A stretch of 64,000 nt of DNA from Pseudoalteromonas sp. UG3-2 (GTDB lineage: Bacteria; Pseudomonadota; Gammaproteobacteria; Enterobacterales; Alteromonadaceae): assembly GCF_037120705.1 (NCBI RefSeq), contig NZ_JAWLJU010000002.1, positions 1,736,001 through 1,800,000 on the forward strand. The letters are read 5' to 3'. Both the position numbers and the translations under genes were made by a program. The notes beneath the pieces were generated by a model that saw only the letters and a program-made list of their open reading frames with translations, was not told where the DNA came from and made no database searches. Shown here piece by piece: positions 18,731 to 27,744 of this stretch; position 1 is the first letter of the stretch, and every line of letters starts with the position of its first letter.

Positions 18731-18803
18731 TTCAGGGTCCATCTCGAACATCTGCGCTGCTCTCACCATGGGCTCCGGATCAAGCCCGGAGTGACGAACC
18801 TTA

Positions 18804-18905
18804 GGTCGCGGAATAAATCCGCTGCTACGGGATTGGTGGTGTTGTTGGGCTTCGGCGTTTAAAGCACATGCACGATGTCGTAGCAGCGATTTTATATCGC
18901 GATGG
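18804..18905 (+). repeat. 102-bp inverted-arm repeat unit, left cluster copy 3
   Basis: Third near-identical copy, with one visible change in the loop (GGCGTTTAAAG for GGCGTTGAAAG). It is followed at about 18913-18992 by a further shared segment (TATATCGCGCTAAGA, then CCCGGCGTAAAGCCGG) that also occurs at about 18482-18572. The last 100 bp before the nagP terminator hold no gene. Confidence 0.95.
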
Positions 18906-19037
18906 TTTGTTATGGTCTTATATCGCGCTAAGAACTCCCGGCGTAAAGCCGGTCCCACAAGAGAGGTGTAGGCGCGATTTTATATCGCGATGGTTATTAT
19001 GATTTTATATTGCGTTGAGGTTGTTTGGGCATAAAAA

Positions 19038-19060
19038 ATGCCACCTTATTCAGGTGGCAT
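19038..19060 (-). terminator. Rho-independent terminator after the NagP-like gene
   Basis: A 9-bp perfect stem (ATGCCACCT with AGGTGGCAT) and 5-nt loop are followed, in the minus direction, by six T residues. It lies 49 bp beyond the permease stop and closes that transcript. Confidence 0.92.
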
Positions 19061-19108
19061 CACACACGGGATTATTTCTACTTACATAGAAATGCTGTTA
19101 TCACCTAA

Positions 19109-20401
19109 CTATGCTTTCTTTTTTATTTTATGGCCTTTAACCGCATAGAAGATAATAAAGAGGTAGCAAGGTAGCATCACTAGGTGTGCTATTTGCTGTG
19201 ATTCTACGGTGCCTGAGGTGCCTTTTGCTAGGCCCAAAAATACTGGACCAAATGCGCCGCCGGCAATTCCCATCACCAATAACCCTGAGCCTACACTGGT
19301 TAGCTTGCCAAGTCCAGATAATGCGAGGGGCCAAATTGCGGGCCACATAATAGCGTTGGCTAAACCCAATATGGCAACCATAAGTAGAATATCAGGTAAT
19401 TGTTTCAATCCAAATATATCCGAAATAATAAATGACTCTGGGCTGCCAAAGGAAATGGCTAAGGTCAGCAGTACGCCTAATACCGCTGAGGCAGTGAGTG
19501 CTTTTTCTTGTGAAATCACACGTGGGATCAAAAGGATACCTAAAATATAACCCGTTACCATACACGCCATGGTGTAAGACGTCATCACACTGTACTTTTC
19601 TACTCCGAGCGCCAGGGCAAACGAGCCAATGGTGTCGCCAGCTATCACTTCCACGGCTACGTATAAAAACAGCGCAATCACACCTAGTTTAAGATTCGGG
19701 TGCTGTAAGGCTTCTCGTACCGAGCCATGCGCTTCATTGCCATGCTCGTCTTCAAGCTCAGGCAGTGGCGCAAACTTAATTCCTAACGCAAATAAACCGA
19801 TAAAGGCAGCAAGCCCTAAATATGGGCCTACTAAACCATTAGCCATGGCGTCGATGTCGGCTTGAGTTAACTCTTTGCCAGCCATGTCGGTAAAGTTACT
19901 TAGAACCAGAGCCGTAAACACCAATGGTGCAACGATGCCGGCTCCTTTATTGAGGATCCCCATAATACTCACGCGTACCGCAGCCGACTCTTCAGGTCCA
20001 ATACGCACCACATAAGGGTTAACCGCAGTTTGCAGTAAAGTTTGGCCAATTCCCATAGTAAACTGAGCAAACAAAAACAGCGCAAACATTTGGGTTTTTG
20101 CCGCCGGAATATACAGCAAAGCCGCACACATCATCATCGCAATGGCGATGGCCATACCATTTTTATAACCGACTTTGCGGATCACCAGCGCCGACGGAAC
20201 CGCAGTTACCGTTACCGCAATATAAAAAGAAAAGAGAATAAATGAAGATTGGAACGGGGTGAGCTTTAGCACTTGCTCAAGGTATGGCATCAGTGAGCCA
20301 TTGAGCCAGGTGACAAAACCCAGAATAAAGAACATGGCGGCCACTATCGCCATCGGGATAGCGTTACTTCGTTTGGTTGTATTCGACACGGTAGCTTCCA
20401 T
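19109..20401 (-). CDS. Sugar MFS permease, NagP-like (N-acetylglucosamine uptake)
   Basis: The 430-residue protein has 12 membrane helices and belongs to the FucP-type sugar:H+ symporters; the blocks GFVTWLNGSLMPYLEQVL, QTLLQTAVNPYVVRIGPE and GILNKGAGIVAPL are characteristic. In related Alteromonadales this branch (NagP) imports GlcNAc or chitin-derived sugar. Support for that substrate comes from the chitobiase gene 386 bp upstream on the same strand and from an operator-like palindrome shared by both promoters. No nagA, nagB or nagK is here, so catabolism must be encoded elsewhere. Glucose or another hexose remains possible. Confidence 0.85.
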   Translation of the reverse strand: MEATVSNTTKRSNAIPMAIVAAMFFILGFVTWLNGSLMPYLEQVLKLTPFQSSFILFSFYIAVTVTAVPSALVIRKVGYKNGMAIAIAMMMCAALLYIPAAKTQMFALFLFAQFTMGIGQTLLQTAVNPYVVRIGPEESAAVRVSIMGILNKGAGIVAPLVFTALVLSNFTDMAGKELTQADIDAMANGLVGPYLGLAAFIGLFALGIKFAPLPELEDEHGNEAHGSVREALQHPNLKLGVIALFLYVAVEVIAGDTIGSFALALGVEKYSVMTSYTMACMVTGYILGILLIPRVISQEKALTASAVLGVLLTLAISFGSPESFIISDIFGLKQLPDILLMVAILGLANAIMWPAIWPLALSGLGKLTSVGSGLLVMGIAGGAFGPVFLGLAKGTSGTVESQQIAHLVMLPCYLFIIFYAVKGHKIKKKA

Positions 20402-20503
20402 AAAGATAACTCATTACTTGTTGTTTGGCCTTGGTATAATTGTTATTTGATACCATCCTGACTGACTGCTTACTCAATTACGCAAAATGGTATTACTGCA
20501 AAA

Positions 20504-20521
20504 AATGACAGCGCTGACATT
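20504..20521. promoter_or_regulatory. NagR-type operator upstream of the permease
   Basis: AATGACAGCGCTGACATT is an 18-bp near-palindrome located 103 bp upstream of the permease start. It differs at two positions from the site upstream of the chitobiase and fits the TGACA-n-CG-n-TGTCA style of LacI-type NagR operators reported in Alteromonadales (from memory). Confidence 0.75.
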
Positions 20522-20581
20522 TAACTTTACGTTAAAAACTATTTCATTACCAGTTAGAATTTGAGCAAAATTATCACTATG

Positions 20582-20743
20582 ATACCAACCCACATTAATA
20601 CTTGCTCAATTTGAGGGAGCAAATTTGACGCTAACTGCGTTAAAAATTTCTCATTTAGAACAACTAAATAGCAAAATTTTTGCCTTGTTATCGACAAAAA
20701 TTTTCTTGCCTCAAATAGACCACTTAATTAAGCGAATTGGTAT
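20582..20743 (+). repeat. Dispersed palindromic repeat, 162-bp form (copy C)
   Basis: The copy is exactly 162 bp from ATACC to GGTAT, with arms ATACCAACCCACATTAAT and AATTAAGCGAATTGGTAT and the conserved middle TTAGAACAACTAAATAG. The chitobiase terminator begins in the next base, so repeat and terminator are adjacent at this gene's 3' end. Confidence 0.92.
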
Positions 20744-20761
20744 AAAGGGCCAAAGCCCTTT
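20744..20761 (-). terminator. Terminator hairpin after the chitobiase gene
   Basis: A 7-bp stem (AAAGGGC with GCCCTTT) and a 4-nt loop lie 26 bp past the chitobiase stop. T residues follow on the plus strand and a shorter T-rich tail on the minus strand, so it may work in both directions. Confidence 0.65.
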
Positions 20762-20786
20762 TTTGCGATAAGTAAGATCTAAAAGG

Positions 20787-23369
20787 TTACTTTAACCCAG
20801 TGACTCGACTGGTGTTTTTTGCTCCAGCACGAGTTCTGAGTAGTACGTTGCTGGCATCATCAACACTCATCTGATCAGTGTATGGCTGCCATGACTCACC
20901 ACCATCCACACTCACCTCAATGGCTAAAAATGGAAATGCGCTATTGGCTTCTAGCTTACCCAACACCACTTTAGCGCCCGGTACTGGTAAATTTGGCTGA
21001 ATGCCATCGTTTTGCAGTTTGGCAATTTCCTTTAGTGCTAGCGCCGCGGCAAAGCGTGAATAATCTTTATCACGCTGCTCGCTATCCAGTTGCAGGCCTT
21101 CCCATGACGCTTTATGCCAAGCACGTTCTGCTAGCGACAATAAACGCGGGAAGATAAGTCGCATTAATTGTGCCTCTGTGCGGATGGTTTCCCCCCACAC
21201 TTGGCCTTGTACACCGAGAATGTTTTCTGGCTTTTCTAGCGCTGGAAGCGCACGGCCCACTAAGGCTTCAAGGTTTTCTATGGGCTCACGGTTGCGACTA
21301 TAGTCGGCATTGGCGTAAATATGTTCTGGCATATATGAGAAGGTTTTTTTGGTATCAATGTAACGTGTTGCCCAATAGTAACCGCGCTCTTCTGGGTGGG
21401 CCTCGTAAGGGTGATCAAAGTATAAATGGGTACCATGAGATAAAATCACTTGGTAATCGTTATTGGCAAAGCGGTGAGCGCGGTCGGCTACCCCCCACTC
21501 CCAAATATTATCCCAGGTGTTCACCAAGAACTGCGCGTTAGGAAATTCGTCGCGCTTAAAGGTGGTGGTGCGGTTATACATTAGGCCATCTTCCCAAGCG
21601 GCTGGCCTGATCCCTCGCTTATCCAACAATTTAGCTACTTTTTGGGTAAAGTAAGGCTTAAGATCGCTCGGCCCTGCAACGCCATTATCTGCCACCGCAA
21701 ACAGTGCATTACAAGCCGGTGACTCGGTCCAAGAGCCTTTTCCTACTTCATCGCCACCAAAGTGAACGGTTTTTAGTAAGGTGCCCGCTTCACGATACAT
21801 TTGTTGCAGTTCGTACACCACTTTTTCCATAAAGGCGTAGCTGGAGTCGAGGCAAACATTAATGGAATTATCATTATAGAATTGCACTGTGGAGTATTCG
21901 GAGGTGTCTTCAAAATCGGTCAGCAAATACGCTTTGGCTTGCTCGGGTTTCCCCGCCGCCATCAGGTTATGGTAGCGCGCCTCCATCGACTTAATGGCAG
22001 CTCGTGCGTGGCCTGGGCTTTCAATTTCTGGAATAATTTCAATGTGTCTGGCATGGGCAAACTTAAGTAGTTCAATAAAGTCGCTGCGCGATAGATAGCC
22101 ATTACCACTACCAGATTTAAACGGCCCAGTGCCAAGCTGGGTAAGTAAGCATTCACGTTCTTGTAAGTCAAAGCAGCGCTGGCCGCCCACCTCGGTTAAC
22201 TCGGGGAGCCCTGGGATCTCTAAGCGCCAGCCTTCATCGTCAGAGAAATGCCAGTGGAATTTGTTAAGCTTGTAGCGCGCCATTTGCTCCAGCAGTTTAA
22301 ATAAAGCCGCTTTGCCGTGGTAATTACGAGCATTATCGTAATGCATTCCACGCCAACCAAAACGGGGCTCATCTTTTATTTCTACATGAGACACGCTGAT
22401 TTGGCCTTGGCTATTGGCCGGGAAAAGCGCCAGCAAGCTTTGAATACCGTAAAATACGCCGGCATTGTCGATGCCCACAATACGGACCACGTCATCGTCT
22501 ATTTCTAAAGTATAAGCCCCTGAGCTTACCGAGGTTTCTAGGTTTTTATCCACACTGAGGTAAATCGTAGGCAAGTCTCCAGCTGGAATATGATCGGGCT
22601 CGGCCTCAAGCGTTAAGCCATACTCGCTTAAGTCTTCTTGAAATACCGCCACTTCGGATTTTAAGCGTCCGGCAAAGCGAATTTGCCAGCTTTTATCGAG
22701 GGTAATGTCGCCGCGATTAAAGTCAATGTACTGAGGCTTGGGAATAATTCGTCGCAGCGCTTCTTGTTTCGATACCGTGTGGTTTGCTGCGTTGCGCTCA
22801 TAGCGTAGCTCGGCATTGGCGATTTTGGTGTAATCTGTGGGGGTGTTATAGCGCTTTAATTGCTCTTCACGCTCAATAGGCGCAATAAAGTTTTGCACCT
22901 CTTCGCTGTCGGTATTGGCGAAAATGGCCGGCGTGTTATCGCCCGCTACCATAAATGCCCGTGGCATAAAGTCGGTGTAGGCGGCAACCCAAGCGGTGCC
23001 CTTAAATGGTATGTTTAGCTGTTGTCCTGGGGCTAGGCCTTGAAACTCTGCAGTTGGCGTGATGCGGTGTAAGTCACCATTAATGTGTTCAAACTGCAGG
23101 CCATTACTGACACCTGTAGTGATATTACGAACGGAGTGAAGATAGATTTGCCAGTCACTTTTACCTTTAGGTAGGCCGACGCTGGAATCATTGCGCAGGG
23201 TTATGCTGCCGTCAAAGCCACCGGCGCTTTTACCAAAGTTACTCTCTACTGCAAATTGAAAATGCGTTGCCTTGGTAAAATCGTCGAGCTGCTGCTGAGT
23301 TAATGCGGCGTGGCTACATAATGAATAGCCTGCGAGCATCGCGCCTAGCAAAGTCGTTTTTATTGTCAT
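20787..23369 (-). CDS. Beta-N-acetylhexosaminidase / chitobiase (GH20)
   Basis: This 860-residue secreted enzyme cleaves chitobiose and other GlcNAc-terminated oligomers. A signal peptide ends near SHA (residue 21). An N-terminal CHB_HEX carbohydrate-binding domain comes first, then a GH20b domain, the GH20 barrel (FGWRGMHYDNARNYHG and LNKFHWHFSDDEGWRLEIP), and a small C-terminal domain. The catalytic Asp-Glu pair is in HFGGDEV at about residue 537. Length and domain order match Serratia chitobiase (885 residues). With the NagP-like permease it forms a chitin-sugar unit, and an 18-bp operator sits 82 bp upstream of its start. Confidence 0.95.
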   Translation of the reverse strand: MTIKTTLLGAMLAGYSLCSHAALTQQQLDDFTKATHFQFAVESNFGKSAGGFDGSITLRNDSSVGLPKGKSDWQIYLHSVRNITTGVSNGLQFEHINGDLHRITPTAEFQGLAPGQQLNIPFKGTAWVAAYTDFMPRAFMVAGDNTPAIFANTDSEEVQNFIAPIEREEQLKRYNTPTDYTKIANAELRYERNAANHTVSKQEALRRIIPKPQYIDFNRGDITLDKSWQIRFAGRLKSEVAVFQEDLSEYGLTLEAEPDHIPAGDLPTIYLSVDKNLETSVSSGAYTLEIDDDVVRIVGIDNAGVFYGIQSLLALFPANSQGQISVSHVEIKDEPRFGWRGMHYDNARNYHGKAALFKLLEQMARYKLNKFHWHFSDDEGWRLEIPGLPELTEVGGQRCFDLQERECLLTQLGTGPFKSGSGNGYLSRSDFIELLKFAHARHIEIIPEIESPGHARAAIKSMEARYHNLMAAGKPEQAKAYLLTDFEDTSEYSTVQFYNDNSINVCLDSSYAFMEKVVYELQQMYREAGTLLKTVHFGGDEVGKGSWTESPACNALFAVADNGVAGPSDLKPYFTQKVAKLLDKRGIRPAAWEDGLMYNRTTTFKRDEFPNAQFLVNTWDNIWEWGVADRAHRFANNDYQVILSHGTHLYFDHPYEAHPEERGYYWATRYIDTKKTFSYMPEHIYANADYSRNREPIENLEALVGRALPALEKPENILGVQGQVWGETIRTEAQLMRLIFPRLLSLAERAWHKASWEGLQLDSEQRDKDYSRFAAALALKEIAKLQNDGIQPNLPVPGAKVVLGKLEANSAFPFLAIEVSVDGGESWQPYTDQMSVDDASNVLLRTRAGAKNTSRVTGLK

Positions 23370-23450
23370 GGTTTACTCCCAGTTTTTAAACTCACTCCAC
23401 CCGAGTTGTATTTAATCATTTTTTATTCAGTAACATCATATAAAAGTTAA

Positions 23451-23468
23451 AATGACAGCGCTATCATT
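23451..23468. promoter_or_regulatory. NagR-type operator upstream of the chitobiase
   Basis: AATGACAGCGCTATCATT matches the permease operator at 16 of 18 positions. It lies 82 bp upstream of the chitobiase ATG, in a good place for repression by a LacI-type regulator. No such regulator gene is in the window. Confidence 0.75.
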
Positions 23469-23611
23469 ATTTTTTCATCTTGGGTAAATTCGTGCGTTGT
23501 TTTGGTCTGAGTGCGGCAATTCACGATAGGTAAATAGGTTCAATATGAAACCATCCACAATGGTCGCGATGTAAACTCATAAAAACCCTCGCGAAGTAAA
23601 ATCGTAAAAAC

Positions 23612-23711
23612 AATCGCGATATAAAATCGCTGCTACGAGATTGTGCATCTGTTTCGAGCATCGCAATCAATGTCCACACCGGACCCGTAGCAGCGGATTT
23701 ATTCCGCGACC
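23612..23711 (-). repeat. 100-bp inverted-arm repeat unit, right cluster copy 1
   Basis: The unit starts AATCGCGATATAAAATCGC and ends GATTTATTCCGCGACC, i.e. the reverse complement layout of the left-cluster 102-bp units with a different loop. A conserved segment follows (to about 23802) with palindromes CTCCGGACTTGATCCGGAG and CCCTGAATCAAGTTCAGGG. Confidence 0.94.
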
Positions 23712-23923
23712 AAGGTTCGTCACTCCGGACTTGATCCGGAGTCTATGTTGAGAGCAGCGCGAAGTTCGCGATGGACCCTGAATCAAGTTCAGGGTGACGA
23801 AGTATTGGGGTTCAGTGGAGCGCATTTTGTAGTCGCGGATTGATTCCGCGACCAAGGTGAAAACCGAAATGTGGGAGCGGCTTTACTCCGGGAGCTTTTA
23901 TCGTGATATACAACTATGAAAAC

Positions 23924-24023
23924 AATCGCGATATAAAATCGCTGCTACGAGATTGTGCATCTGTTTCGAGCATCGCAATCAATGTCCACACCGGACCCGT
24001 AGCAGCGGATTTATTCCGCGACC
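23924..24023 (-). repeat. 100-bp inverted-arm repeat unit, right cluster copy 2
   Basis: This copy has the same sequence as right-cluster copy 1 across its full length as far as I can read. It is preceded by a shared segment (GTGGGAGCGGCTTTACTCCG and following) that recurs before the degenerate units at 24385-24480. Confidence 0.94.
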
Positions 24024-24053
24024 TCGTGACCATAGACACATAAACATAAAGAC

Positions 24054-24152
24054 AATCGCGATATAAAATCGCTGCTACGAGATTGTGCATCTGTTTCGAG
24101 CACCGCAATCAATGTCCACACCGGGCCGTAGTAGCGGATTTATTCCGCGACC
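24054..24152 (-). repeat. Inverted-arm repeat unit, right cluster copy 3
   Basis: A 99-bp copy with small changes (CACCGCAATC for CATCGCAATC, and GGGCCGTAGTAGCGG near the end). The same palindrome-bearing segment as after copy 1 follows it to about 24243. Confidence 0.94.
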
Positions 24153-24770
24153 AAGGTTCGTCACTCCGGACTTGATCCGGAGTCTATGTTGAGAGCAGCG
24201 CGAAGTTCGCGATGGACCCTGAATCAAGTTCAGGGTGACGAAGAATTGGGGGTCAGGGTGACGAAGTATTGGGGTTCAGAGGGAGCATATTTTGTAGTCG
24301 CGGATTGATTCCGCGAGCCTAGGTGAAAAATCGAAATGTGGGAGCGGCTTTACTCCGGGAGCTTTTATCGTGATATACAACTATGAAAACAATCGCGATA
24401 TAAAATCGTAAAAACAATCGCGATATAAAAATATAAAAACAATCGCGATGTAAAATCGCTGCTACGAGATTGTGCCTATGCTCTAAACATCTTACTTAAC
24501 AACATCTAACCCGTGGCAGCGGATTGATTCCGCGACCAAAGCTCGTCACTCCGGGCTTGATCCGGAGTCTATGTTGAGAGCTGCGCGAGGTTCGCGGTGG
24601 ACCCTGAATCAAGTTCAGGGTGACGAATTTTGTAGGCGCGGATTTATTCCGCGGACCCAATGGACCCTGAATCAAGTTCAGGGTGACGGGAGTGGATTCA
24701 GCGTAACGGAGATGAGGTCAGGGTGACGATGTATTGGGGGATCAGGGTGATAGGGGTGAGTTTAGGGTGG
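24153..24770. repeat. Mosaic of palindromic repeat fragments, right cluster remainder
   Basis: No gene is present. The stretch is built from partial modules: the CTCCGG...CCGGAG and CCCTGAATCAAGTTCAGGG palindromes recur at about 24164-24243, 24545-24625 and 24660-24690; CGCGATATAAAATCG fragments recur at about 24390-24430; a truncated unit closes with GATTGATTCCGCGACC near 24535. It extends to about 80 bp before the M13 peptidase stop. Confidence 0.85.
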
Positions 24771-24798
24771 CGAAATATTGGAGGTTGGATAACAAAGT

Positions 24799-24826
24799 AA
24801 AAAGCCACGGTAGACCGTGGCTTTTT
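24799..24826 (-). terminator. Rho-independent terminator after the M13 peptidase gene
   Basis: A 12-bp perfect stem (AAAAAGCCACGG with CCGTGGCTTTTT) and a 4-nt loop begin 25 bp past the peptidase stop on the minus strand. T-rich on both flanks. Confidence 0.92.
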
Positions 24827-24850
24827 AGGGTTATTATTTGGCGTCGATGA

Positions 24851-26923
24851 TTACCAAATTTTAACGCGGTCTTCCGGCTTCAAATACATCTTGTCGCCTT
24901 CTTTTACGTCAAATGCCTCGTAAAACTCTGGCATGTTAGGTAATACGCCAATGACGCGGTAGTGACTGGGTGAGTGAGGGTCGGTCATTAGGCGGTTACG
25001 CAATTCTTCATCGCGATATTTACGGCGCCAAATTTGCGACCAGCCCATAAAGAAGCGTTGCTCACCAGTGTAACCGTCAATCACTGGGGCTTTTTCGCCC
25101 TCTAGCGAAATTTGGTACGCCTTGTAGGCTACCGTTAAGCCGCCTAAGTCACCAATGTTTTCACCTAGGGTAAGCTCACCATTCACGGCAGCATCGTCAA
25201 ATGGTTTAAATTGGTTAAACTGCTCGACCAGCTTTTTACTGCGCGCTTCAAACTGCTCAAGATCAGACTCGCTCCACCAATTACGCAGGTTGCCATCACC
25301 GTCGTATTTTGCCCCTTGGTCGTCAAAACCATGGCCCAATTCGTGGCCAATTACCGCACCAATGGCACCATAGTTAACGGCATCGTCGGCTTCTAAGTTA
25401 AAGAATGGTGGTTGTAGGATCGCTGCCGGGAAAACGATCTCGTTGTTCACTGGGTTGTAGTAAGCATTCACTGTTTGTGGAGTCATAAACCATTCACTGC
25501 GATCCACTGGCTTACCTAACTTGTCTGCCATTTCTTGGTTGGCAAAGCGGCTGTAACGAATGTAGTTACCGACAAGATCATCAGGGCTTATTTCCAATGA
25601 AGAATAATCTTTCCACTTATCAGGGTAACCAATTTTCGGTGTGAACTTGTTGAGTTTTTCTTTTGCCGCTACCTTGGTTTCGGCGCTCATCCACTCAAGG
25701 CCGTCAATGGCTTGATCGAATCCTTTAATGAGGTTATCAACCAGCTCTTCCATCCGAGCTTTGGCTTCTGGTGGGAAATACTCTTTGACGTAAATTTTAC
25801 CGAGCATTTCACCCAGTACACTGTTACTGGCATCCACCGCTTTTTTCCACGTCGGAGCCTGCTCTTCAACGCCTTTCAAGGTTTTGCCAAAGAAGCCAAA
25901 CTTTAAGTCTACCATGTCATCGCTTAATAGCGATGCGTAATCATTGGTAAAATGGAAGGTCAGGTAGTTTTGCCACACCTTAAGGTCGGTATTGGCCATT
26001 ACCTCAGATAACTCCTCGAAGAAGCTCGGCTGGCTAACAATAATTTCATCGGTATCTAAGCCCAACTTTTGTAGCAACGCCGCAGCATCAAAGCTTGGCA
26101 TCAGCTGATTAAACTCAGCAACCGTCATCTTATTATAGGTTTTGGTGGCATCTCGGCTTTCAACTCGTGTCCACTGCGCCTCGGCAAGCTTGGTCTCGAG
26201 TTCAAGAATACTGCGAGCCGCCTCGCCTGGCTTTTCTACCCCAACTTTGCCTAAGCTTTGGGCAATATAGTCAAAATATTGCTGACGAATTGTCTCGAAC
26301 TTTTCAGTGTCTTTAAGGTAGTAGTCACGGTCAGGTAAACCTAAACCAGACTGGAACATATACAGGGCGTTCTCTGTTGAGTTTTTGGCATCATTATTGA
26401 CATACCAAGCAAAGGGTGTTGAAACACCTGATAAGCGCATTTTGGCCAGCAGTGCTGGTAGTTCAGATTTATCTGCAACGGCTTGAATTTCATTAAGATA
26501 AGGCTTGATTGGCTCTATCCCTAACTCATTGCGAGCTGCTTTATTCATATAACTTTGATAAAAAGCACCTAACTTTTGCTCTTCTGAGCCTGGCTTGGCC
26601 TTGTCGTTGGCCGCGGCCTCTTCCAGTACTTTTTTCATCGCTTCTTGCGAGTTTTCATACAGTTGAGAGAACGAGCCGTAGTTTGACTTATCTGCTGGGA
26701 TCTTGGTTTTTTCTAACCACTTACCATTAACATGATAATAAAAGTCATCTTGAGGTCTTACCGACTCATCAATATTGGCCAGTGCAATGCCGGAATTGAG
26801 TGTTTGTTGTGGTGCTTCGGCTTCGCTTTGCACGTTTTGCTGCTGCGTTTTTGGCTGCTCACTACAGCCAATCAGCCCTAGCGCCAACGCCACGCTGGCG
26901 GCAGCGAGTGATATTTTCTTCAT
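24851..26923 (-). CDS. M13-family zinc metallopeptidase lipoprotein (PepO/neprilysin type)
   Basis: The 690-residue enzyme cleaves short peptides in the cell envelope. The N-terminus MKKISLAAASVALALGLIGC is a lipoprotein signal with lipobox LIGC, so it is anchored by Cys20. The zinc site HELGH (HExxH) is at about residue 528 within GHELGHGFDDQGAKYDGDG. The second zinc ligand lies in GENIGDLGG at about 588. The C-terminal NRLMTDPHSPSHYRVIGV block carries the family arginine and histidine. Length and motif spacing fit bacterial M13 peptidases. It is a single-gene unit with its own terminator. Confidence 0.95.
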   Translation of the reverse strand: MKKISLAAASVALALGLIGCSEQPKTQQQNVQSEAEAPQQTLNSGIALANIDESVRPQDDFYYHVNGKWLEKTKIPADKSNYGSFSQLYENSQEAMKKVLEEAAANDKAKPGSEEQKLGAFYQSYMNKAARNELGIEPIKPYLNEIQAVADKSELPALLAKMRLSGVSTPFAWYVNNDAKNSTENALYMFQSGLGLPDRDYYLKDTEKFETIRQQYFDYIAQSLGKVGVEKPGEAARSILELETKLAEAQWTRVESRDATKTYNKMTVAEFNQLMPSFDAAALLQKLGLDTDEIIVSQPSFFEELSEVMANTDLKVWQNYLTFHFTNDYASLLSDDMVDLKFGFFGKTLKGVEEQAPTWKKAVDASNSVLGEMLGKIYVKEYFPPEAKARMEELVDNLIKGFDQAIDGLEWMSAETKVAAKEKLNKFTPKIGYPDKWKDYSSLEISPDDLVGNYIRYSRFANQEMADKLGKPVDRSEWFMTPQTVNAYYNPVNNEIVFPAAILQPPFFNLEADDAVNYGAIGAVIGHELGHGFDDQGAKYDGDGNLRNWWSESDLEQFEARSKKLVEQFNQFKPFDDAAVNGELTLGENIGDLGGLTVAYKAYQISLEGEKAPVIDGYTGEQRFFMGWSQIWRRKYRDEELRNRLMTDPHSPSHYRVIGVLPNMPEFYEAFDVKEGDKMYLKPEDRVKIW

Positions 26924-27130
26924 AACTTCCCCTGAAAAGAGTTTCCGCTTGAGTTATTGTTGGTGTTTTTGCCTATCCATACTGGCACAGTCCCACGTAA
27001 TTGAACAGTTTTGCTGCTTATCCCTGCATCAACTAAACATGTTAGTGACTGTTTACTATTTTACGGAGTAAGCGCAGCAGTGACTATGCTGCAAAGTCCA
27101 TCATTTGGTAACAAAGTTTGTCAGGCATTT

Positions 27131-27292
27131 ATACCATTTTGCTTAATTAAGTGGTCTATTTTGAGGCGAGAAAATCTTGTCGATAGCAAGGCAAAAATTT
27201 TGCTATTTAGTTGTTCTAAATAAGAAATTTTTAACGCAGCTAGCGTCAGATTTAATCCCTCAAATTGATCAAGTATTAAGTCAGAATGGTAT
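27131..27292 (-). repeat. Dispersed palindromic repeat, 162-bp form (copy D)
   Basis: This copy is exactly 162 bp and in the opposite orientation to copies A-C: it starts ATACCATTTTGCTTAATTAA and ends AAGTCAGAATGGTAT. Its last base (27292) is also the last base of the mutT stop codon, so the element abuts the coding region precisely. Confidence 0.92.
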
Positions 27293-27684
27293 TACCCTTG
27301 CTGCAGTTTTTCCACAATGGCGACATTGGCCGCGGGGAAATCCAACTTATGCAGTTCAGCAATTGCTACCCATTGAGAGGTTTGCCCTTCTGCACCGTGA
27401 GGCTCACCGCTAAACTCGCTCACGGTGTGAATATGCAAACACACCGATTTATCGCCATAATCGTGCTCAATACGCATTAGCTCCGTTGAGCTGGCGGTAT
27501 CAATGGCCACTTCTTCTTTTAGCTCGCGTTGAAGGGCATGAAAAACGCTCTCGCCAGCTTCTATTTTGCCACCCGGAAACTCCCACAAACCGCCTTGGTG
27601 TTGTGCTTGATTGCGTAAACAAACAAACACCTGCTGCTGCCTAATTATCACGCCAACGGCGACTTCTACTATTTTTTTACTCAT
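27292..27684 (-). CDS. mutT: 8-oxo-dGTP diphosphatase MutT (Nudix)
   Basis: MutT removes 8-oxo-dGTP from the nucleotide pool and so prevents A:T to C:G mutation. The Nudix box (GGKIEAGES, then REL, then EEV) spans about residues 37-59, with the catalytic glutamates in RELKEEV. I chose the ATG at 27684 because GGAG sits 5 nt before it; upstream in-frame GTG and ATG codons are possible. The protein is about 130 residues, as in E. coli. It follows secA but a terminator lies between, so it may depend on read-through or its own promoter. The last base of its stop codon comes from the 162-bp repeat. Confidence 0.92.
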   Translation of the reverse strand: MSKKIVEVAVGVIIRQQQVFVCLRNQAQHQGGLWEFPGGKIEAGESVFHALQRELKEEVAIDTASSTELMRIEHDYGDKSVCLHIHTVSEFSGEPHGAEGQTSQWVAIAELHKLDFPAANVAIVEKLQQG

Positions 27685-27697
27685 CATCACTCCATAA

Positions 27698-27721
27698 AAA
27701 AAGCGACTTACGTCGCTTTTT
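27698..27721 (-). terminator. Rho-independent terminator between secA and mutT
   Basis: A 10-bp perfect stem (AAAAAGCGAC with GTCGCTTTTT) and a 4-nt loop are followed by more T residues on the minus strand, 23 bp past the secA stop and 14 bp before mutT. Confidence 0.9.
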
Positions 27722-27744
27722 CGTTGTTCTTGGCTGGGTAAGGT

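Noticed and set aside
18091..19017. Possible CRISPR array
   Set aside because: Repeats are either directly tandem without spacers (20 bp) or 102-bp palindromic units separated by conserved sequence; no unique spacers and no cas genes.
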